Origin: Harmothoe impar
Lineage: Eukaryota > Annelida > Polychaeta > Phyllodocida > Polynoidae
Length of the DNA stretch: 64,000 bases
NCBI GenBank assembly: GCA_947462335.1
Contig: OX381705.1
Location: 46,018,175-46,082,174 of the forward strand
Direction of reading: 5' to 3'
Shown here: piece after piece, positions 58,540 to 64,000 of the stretch
Layout of the letters: every line of letters starts with the position of its first letter
How positions within the stretch are numbered: position 1 is the stretch's first letter
Notes under the pieces: generated by a model
The model's input: the letters and a program-made list of their open reading frames with translations, nothing else
Databases searched by the model: none
What the model was told of the DNA's origin: nothing
Translations under genes and position numbers: made by a program

Positions 58540-61500
58540 ATCCCATCCTGTTGACTTAACATAACCGTCCCAATATGAGAGTGCAGTGTTTCATGGGGAT
58601 GCTGGGGATGGACAATGAATAGGACAACTAAGGATGACCACTGGTCATCAGCCAATGGACCACCACGGACACAAAGGATGTCTAGTCCAATACAGTGCTT
58701 GTATAGCTGTACTTTACATGGCCGTTTGCTATCATTGCTTTGCTTCGGTTCTGCCTTACTCTTGGATTAAGTACAACAGTATAGCTCTTCAATGTGAATT
58801 AATATATTTTCACATTGTCAGAGGTTTAAAAACACAATTTAGAGCTATTTTTACGAAAAATGAAGGCTGGCAATTTAATACAAGATGGCAGTGGGGTTTC
58901 AGGCGAGCCACTGCAGTCTCTTACTCAGCATCCCAAACGCAATGTAACTAAATTCCCTAGAGGCATAACATCGTTCTGGTTATCTGTTACCAGTAATTGG
59001 TGTTAGATAAATGTATAATGTAACTAAGTCCACGACCCAGTGCAATTATAACATACAGTGCAATATGCCAACAGTTGTTCAGTAGGCCATATATGTAGTT
59101 ATAACGTTAAAGTTACCCACGTTTGCTGAGTCATCAAGGCCATTCAATTAGGAATCAACTTTTGGTAAGGAAGTTCGAACAATATTAGCAATCACTTAAG
59201 CTCCCTTCTTTAATTAAAATGGGGGACCAAAAAGGGTAAGTCTGTCTCACAAGGAAATGACAAGCAGAACAGATGGAAGAGACAGGAAATAGGGACACAT
59301 GGATTTCTGATGTCGGGATTGGATTTTAGTTACTTTATATTGCATATTTAAAAAGAATATAGCACTAGAAGGATACATATTATGTTTTTATTGCACATTA
59401 TATACTTAGCCCATAATCTGGTTGCCAATACCGGTATAACCCTCATGTTTTAAATAATTGATATTCTCAGGTTAATACTATCTATCCATATCGATTGAGA
59501 AAGGTACATGTATACATGAATTTAACTAGAAGTCATATTGATATGATATAAGTTGTTCTTTTATGAACATGAATACCCCAAGGGGCGTGTACAGCTGCAC
59601 CATTTTATAAGAAAACAGATTATCCAGCGATTAGTTGTGAAGGGGGTAGAGGCAGTGAGAGTTCAGGGGGTGGCTGTAATGAGCGTGAGTAGTATAGGAG
59701 CAGGGCCTACGTGTCGGGTTAGCATGGACTGAGCCATGTTCACACCTCTCCGGGTACACCTCCACCCTTACCATCCCGACCTAATCCGGAAGCAGCACAG
59801 TTGTTGCTTGTAGGACGGAGACAGGGCTGAAGAAGAGCAGACCCCCTGCGGCGGGGGGCCGGCTGCTGTCACCCCGGTTTACATATACCCGGGCCCGACG
59901 TTGGCCCCCTCTTGTGGGCGGTCCGGGTGTGCACAGGCACACCCTGCGTCCTCCAGGGGAAACCTGCCTGGATAACCCAATCTGATGATGAGAACGTCGC
60001 CTCCAGGCATGGCTGGATGGCTCTTTGGTCTTCATCCAGAAACCCATCAGGGACGAGCCAAAGGCGGCAAACGGAGCAGAGTGGTGGGCGAATAATGTGT
60101 ATAGATGCATATAAATGGGACACACCACTTTATACTATATATACAGAACAAATCGTGTGTTTTAGTCGTCAATTCCTGGTACCTTAGCTATCAGTAATTG
60201 GTTTTAATTTGAATTGACCAGGCCCAGGAGTGGAAAATGTAAATAGAAATATTAAAATCATAATTGGTCAAATTTCCGACCATTTAAATGAAAGCAAAGT
60301 TATCTGCTGGTTTGTAAAACTATGTAAAATGTGTTTGTTTATTTTATCTGGTACCTTCTTGTTCTGATGCTTCTGTCATAATTGACGACAACATACAAGA
60401 ATCAATAGTACGATGTATATGTAATTATATAAAGCCTCTCGCCATGTAATAGACTAATTGACATAACCATATCAAAATAAACAAATGCTATAGCGTGAGT
60501 GCAAACCCCTTCACTTGCAACATTATCTTCCTGTAGAAATAGGTCAGTTCCGGTGACCTAAATTAGATATGGGACCTGACGTTCACCATTGTTAATGTAT
60601 TTATTGATTGATTATTTACATAAGTGACACATTTATCCTTTCTTATCAGAAATAGACAAACAGAAGCACAATTGTGTCCACTCAGGACTGGACAGAATGA
60701 CACCAATGTGACAGATAGTCTGTATTCATTGTATTTGCTTGTTCGGTGCGTCAGTTTCAATTCAAGTGTAGTCTGGGGTCGAACATGAATTTACAATCTG
60801 TCAATATCCGTTTATTGGCAGGTTAAATTGGAATGAAACTTGAAATAAAAGTGCAATGAGATAGTGCTCATTTCTACGTGTTTGCATTAATAAGAATAAA
60901 ATGCTTCGAGCAGTGTAGCAATAACGGCGCAGTTTTAGGTCAAAATTTTAAATGCTAAAATAAATGTTATTTTTATTGGCTGCCTTGGGATATCAAGTTG
61001 CCAAAACGGAAACCCGAAAATCTGAATCTGAAACAAATATGCACTCAACCTTGAAGTTTGGTTTTAACTATTTCCAGCCGGATACTGCATTTAATGCATT
61101 ATCTGGTAAACTACTGATATAGCGATAATTCTTGTTGGTCAATATGCATGGTCATCTTTGTTCTGTCCACAGAATATCCCGCGAGATTTGGCTGGGTACT
61201 AAACTCACACGTGTACACCAGCATATACCAGGAACAAGCTATGTTCCGTGGACAGAACCAATATCTCACGCGTGGGTGATTACAAGTGTCTGTACGTGGT
61301 GCTTCTGAGAACAAGCTGGTTTATACCGAATGGAACTTACTTTCTTTGGGTGCGTTTCTCAAGGACGACATTTATATGTCCGATGAAGTTTCATAAAATA
61401 AAATAAAAAAGTCCCTTATATGTGTCCTGACTCGTGTCTGAATCTCAACCCTGCTACGGCATGCTTGCACAACATTGAAGATACACTATCAGCTTAACTT

Positions 61501-62940
61501 AGTTCAAATGGTTATCTTAAACTTACTCCTTGTGCCTGTACACTTGTCGTCCGTTATCCCCTTCCGCCCCTCTCCGGTGACCCAAGACATGCCATCCAGT
61601 TCTGATAATATTATACATCCAGGAGCGTGAAGGAGCGTGACCCAACTCGGCATAACGGTTAAGGTTTGAGAACGTTATCATTCGAGATAAGTGGTAATGC
61701 ATGGCAGTACTTAGTATGTTCTGTTTGATTCTGATGTAATGTTATACCCTATAAGTACCCCGGTATATGCTACATAGTACGTTCCCCTGACACAGTTTAG
61801 TCTTATAATATATGAATATGGAATCTGGGTCTGTCATTCTCAGAGGATTTGGAATTTAAAATATTCATCAGCTGTTTTTAAACACTGAATTTTGGAAGTG
61901 TTTGGCCTCTTTAGGAAGTAGTCGTCATTTAACAACAGATGGAGGTGGGGTGGGGGAGGGAGTCACAGACATAATTAACGCCTCATCCCCTCTTTGAACT
62001 ATAGTAAAGGTACGGGACTGGAATCTTTAAATTTGGTACTGTAGTGGGTGCGAAGCGCCGCTTATTCACAAGCGTAGCGAAGCAACATAACTATGGGGCT
62101 TTGGGGATTTAGAAAAGAAAAAAAGCTTCATGTCATATGCATTTGAAATAGATCTAGACTCATTTATTTCCAACCGGATCTTGGGGGGGGGGGCGGGATC
62201 TAAAAGTCTTAACTTCAAATGATTCATTCTGTTGCATATCGGCACACAACAAATCTGCATATATCCTCTACCATTGGGGAGGGCATTATTATATTTGGAG
62301 GGAGACATTTTAAAAAACTCTGAAGGTCTAGACTTATATTATTGGGCCTGTGGCTTTTGGAAAGAGATCTACCGGTAGATCTTAACTTGGGGGAGGGGGG
62401 TGGTTAGGGGGAATCTCCTCCCCACTCGAGAACAGTTTCCAATCTAGATTTGCATCCTCCCAAAGATTTACTCAATGCCCCCGAGTATCTGATATATTCA
62501 TCTACTTTGCTGGAATTTGGTGAAAATACATACAATTAAGGTGGTTGTCTATCTTGGGTCAAAAGTATCTAGATTTACTCCTAATATTTACCCAATATAC
62601 CTTACATAATTTGGAACCCAACAGTGAAAAGAAAAGTAGGGGGTTCGGAGCTACTTTTTGAAATATAGAATTTTGAAAAATAAAAGTAGTTCTCCAAGAT
62701 TAAACCAGAGAATCATTCATTTTGAGAGAAAAGGTAGTAAAAGTATCAGCTAGTATCATCATAATTATTTTTAAAACTTCCTTAAAGTATTCTTCAGATC
62801 CTTTCTGAATTATTGGCATCCATTTCAACATATGGTCCCGTGCATAATTCAGTGGTTTTGGACAATTGAAAATAAAAAGTAATGATAATTTATAAAGCAG
62901 AAGGTAGTGTATAGATATTCACAGGTATGACGAGCAGTAG
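58540..62940. other. unassigned intergenic DNA
   Basis: AT-rich apart from a GC-rich patch near 59.75-60.1 kb. No exon set, RNA gene or repeat family was recognised. Confidence 0.4.
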
Positions 62941-62945
62941 ACCAG

Positions 62946-63007
62946 TCTCTGTGGCGCAGTAGGATCAGTCCTGGGGGGTCTAACCAAAGTGAACACATTG
63001 GTTCAGC
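62946..63007 (+). repeat. tRNA-like sequence, third SINE-type copy
   Basis: It reads GTCTCTGTGGCGCAGTAGGA, with an A-box-like segment, then a GGTTCA B-box-like core near 63000. The cloverleaf is not complete and the acceptor arm does not pair, so it is not a functional tRNA. Resembles the minus-strand copies at 6804 and 7188. Confidence 0.35.
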
Positions 63008-63010
63008 TAA

Positions 63011-63255
63011 GGGAGTGCTCATTTTTTAACAACAGGGGGGGGGGTGGTGGATTTGGGGGGGGGGGGAATTTGGACCCCTTGACCGGGGGGGGGGGGGCGT
63101 AAAGAATTTAGACCCCTCTTGGGAGGAGGTCAAAAAATTCAACCTGTTTTGAGGGAAAAAGCCCGCGCGTTACTATGCTACAAAGGGGCGCGAACGCGCG
63201 CTATTTTCGCGCGAAATCTCACCGCCCCCCCTGTTGTTAAAAAATGAGCACTCCC
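63011..63255. mobile_element. 245-bp PIF/Harbinger-like MITE
   Basis: Begins GGGAGTGCTCATTTTTTAAC and ends GTTAAAAAATGAGCACTCCC, with arms of about 30 bp. TAA flanks both sides (63008-63010 and 63256-63258), the 3-bp TWA duplication of PIF/Harbinger elements. The interior is G-rich, then has GCGCGAACGCGCGC-like palindromes, and lacks a transposase. Confidence 0.7.
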
Positions 63256-63258
63256 TAA

Positions 63259-64000
63259 GTAACTATGTGCGTATGTGTGAGTATGTGTGTTTTTTTTGGG
63301 GGTAGGGTATACTTCTACCCTCTAAATGGTGATTTTTGAAAGCATAGGATATATTAGTCACCATGTCTTTTTTTAGAGGCGAAGGTTTGGAACCTTGTTT
63401 TTGGAGTGAACGGTTTTGGAAAATTTTGACTTTGAATAGTGTAATGTCAGGGATGTGATTTGAAAATTGTAAAAATGTAGGAGAATTTTTAGGTCTCAAT
63501 ATAAAGTTTCTAAAAACACTAAATGCAACCCTCGAGTGAAATGTTGCTTTCCAATTGTCGCAAGCGGGGGAGGGGGGGGTGGGTTCTGGGGCATGGCCCC
63601 AAGAATATTTTGAAAATCTGAAAGCCAAATGTTGCATTCTGTCACATATTCTGCTCACCCTGTGACAATTTGAGTAACAGACCCCCCCCCCCCCCCCACC
63701 CCTGAAAAAATATCTCAGTGGATCTGGACAAACCACGAGGGTGGACTTTTTTGCTCAAAAGTGTAGGAAATCCTACAACTGTAGGAGGAATCACATCCCT
63801 GAATGTAGGTCATATCGGCACCATATTTATTAAGGCTCATATCTGTATATTCTGGTCTCATATTATTGAGGATGAAACCTTGATTTTTCGGTAAGGAGTT
63901 TTGAGATGGGAGTAGCAGACCCCCCCCCCCCATGACTAAGAATATCTCCTTGGGTGAACTTCTGCCCCTACAGTTTACAGGTACATCACCTTGCCAAGAT
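63259..64000. other. unassigned DNA with long G and C runs
   Basis: Homopolymer runs of 8 to 16 G or C occur throughout. An open minus-strand frame at 63263-63736 has no recognisable domain. The rest shows no feature. Confidence 0.35.

Noticed and set aside
62946..63007. Functional tRNA gene
   Set aside because: The acceptor and T arms do not pair and the 3' part is lost; kept only as a tRNA-like repeat.

Overview
This window looks like nuclear DNA of an animal. One long spliced gene has short exons in kilobase introns with GT/AG junctions. AATAAA signals, a tyrosine-recombinase (YR) retrotransposon, a non-LTR retrotransposon fragment, many MITE-like inverted repeats, tRNA-like SINE copies, minisatellites and long homopolymers fill the rest. 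There are no operons, bacterial genes or CRISPR arrays. The mix suits an invertebrate with a compact, transposon-rich genome, such as a cephalochordate or other invertebrate deuterostome, or a lophotrochozoan. The exact taxon cannot be read from the sequence.

Region 1 (1 to about 24 kb, + strand): the 3' part of a WD40-repeat gene resembling the WDR49/WDR64 family. Fifteen exons (454 to 23421) could be placed by splice sites and phase. They join without a stop into 428 codons: the end of a WD40 propeller, then a low-complexity C-terminal tail. Eight exons are short and phase-symmetric (21 to 93 nt), and two adjacent exons (13936-14028 and 15498-15636) encode related peptides. The introns carry MITEs (TA-flanked 11923-12114; 16513-16662; about 17840-18211), tRNA-like repeats (6804-6872, 7188-7245) and a perfect 33-bp inverted repeat (20487-20572).

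Region 2 (24 to 33 kb): no convincing gene. It holds a 5'-truncated, decayed non-LTR reverse transcriptase (about 29880-31085), a repeat family rich in ACAGTAGAT-type words, and a 670-bp element with CACTGAAAACT termini (31683-32352).

Region 3 (33186-38447): the main discovery target, a nearly intact Ngaro-like YR retrotransposon. It has split direct repeats (A1 ... B1 A2 B2), a Gag-like ORF1, an RT/RNase H ORF2 and a YR ORF3. A1 and A2 differ at 1 of 147 positions and B1/B2 look identical, so it inserted recently. It sits inside a (TA)n microsatellite. ORF1 and ORF2 share one frame, separated by a single TGA followed by CGG, a known leaky stop context. RNase H is split by a -1 shift at a run of ten C, and the YR ORF overlaps the end of ORF2 in the +1 frame.

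Region 4 (38.5 to 64 kb): no supported protein gene. It contains several foldback or TIR elements (39515-39674, 43182-43422, 45974-46117, 53811-54313, 57947-58036, 58306-58531, 63011-63255), tandem repeats (about 43440-44190, 48918-49000, 49260-49636, 50702-50746), a cluster of CRE-like TGACG motifs near 40.9 kb, CTCF-like motifs near 50.05 kb, and a duplicated TATA-containing block (54761 and 55556).
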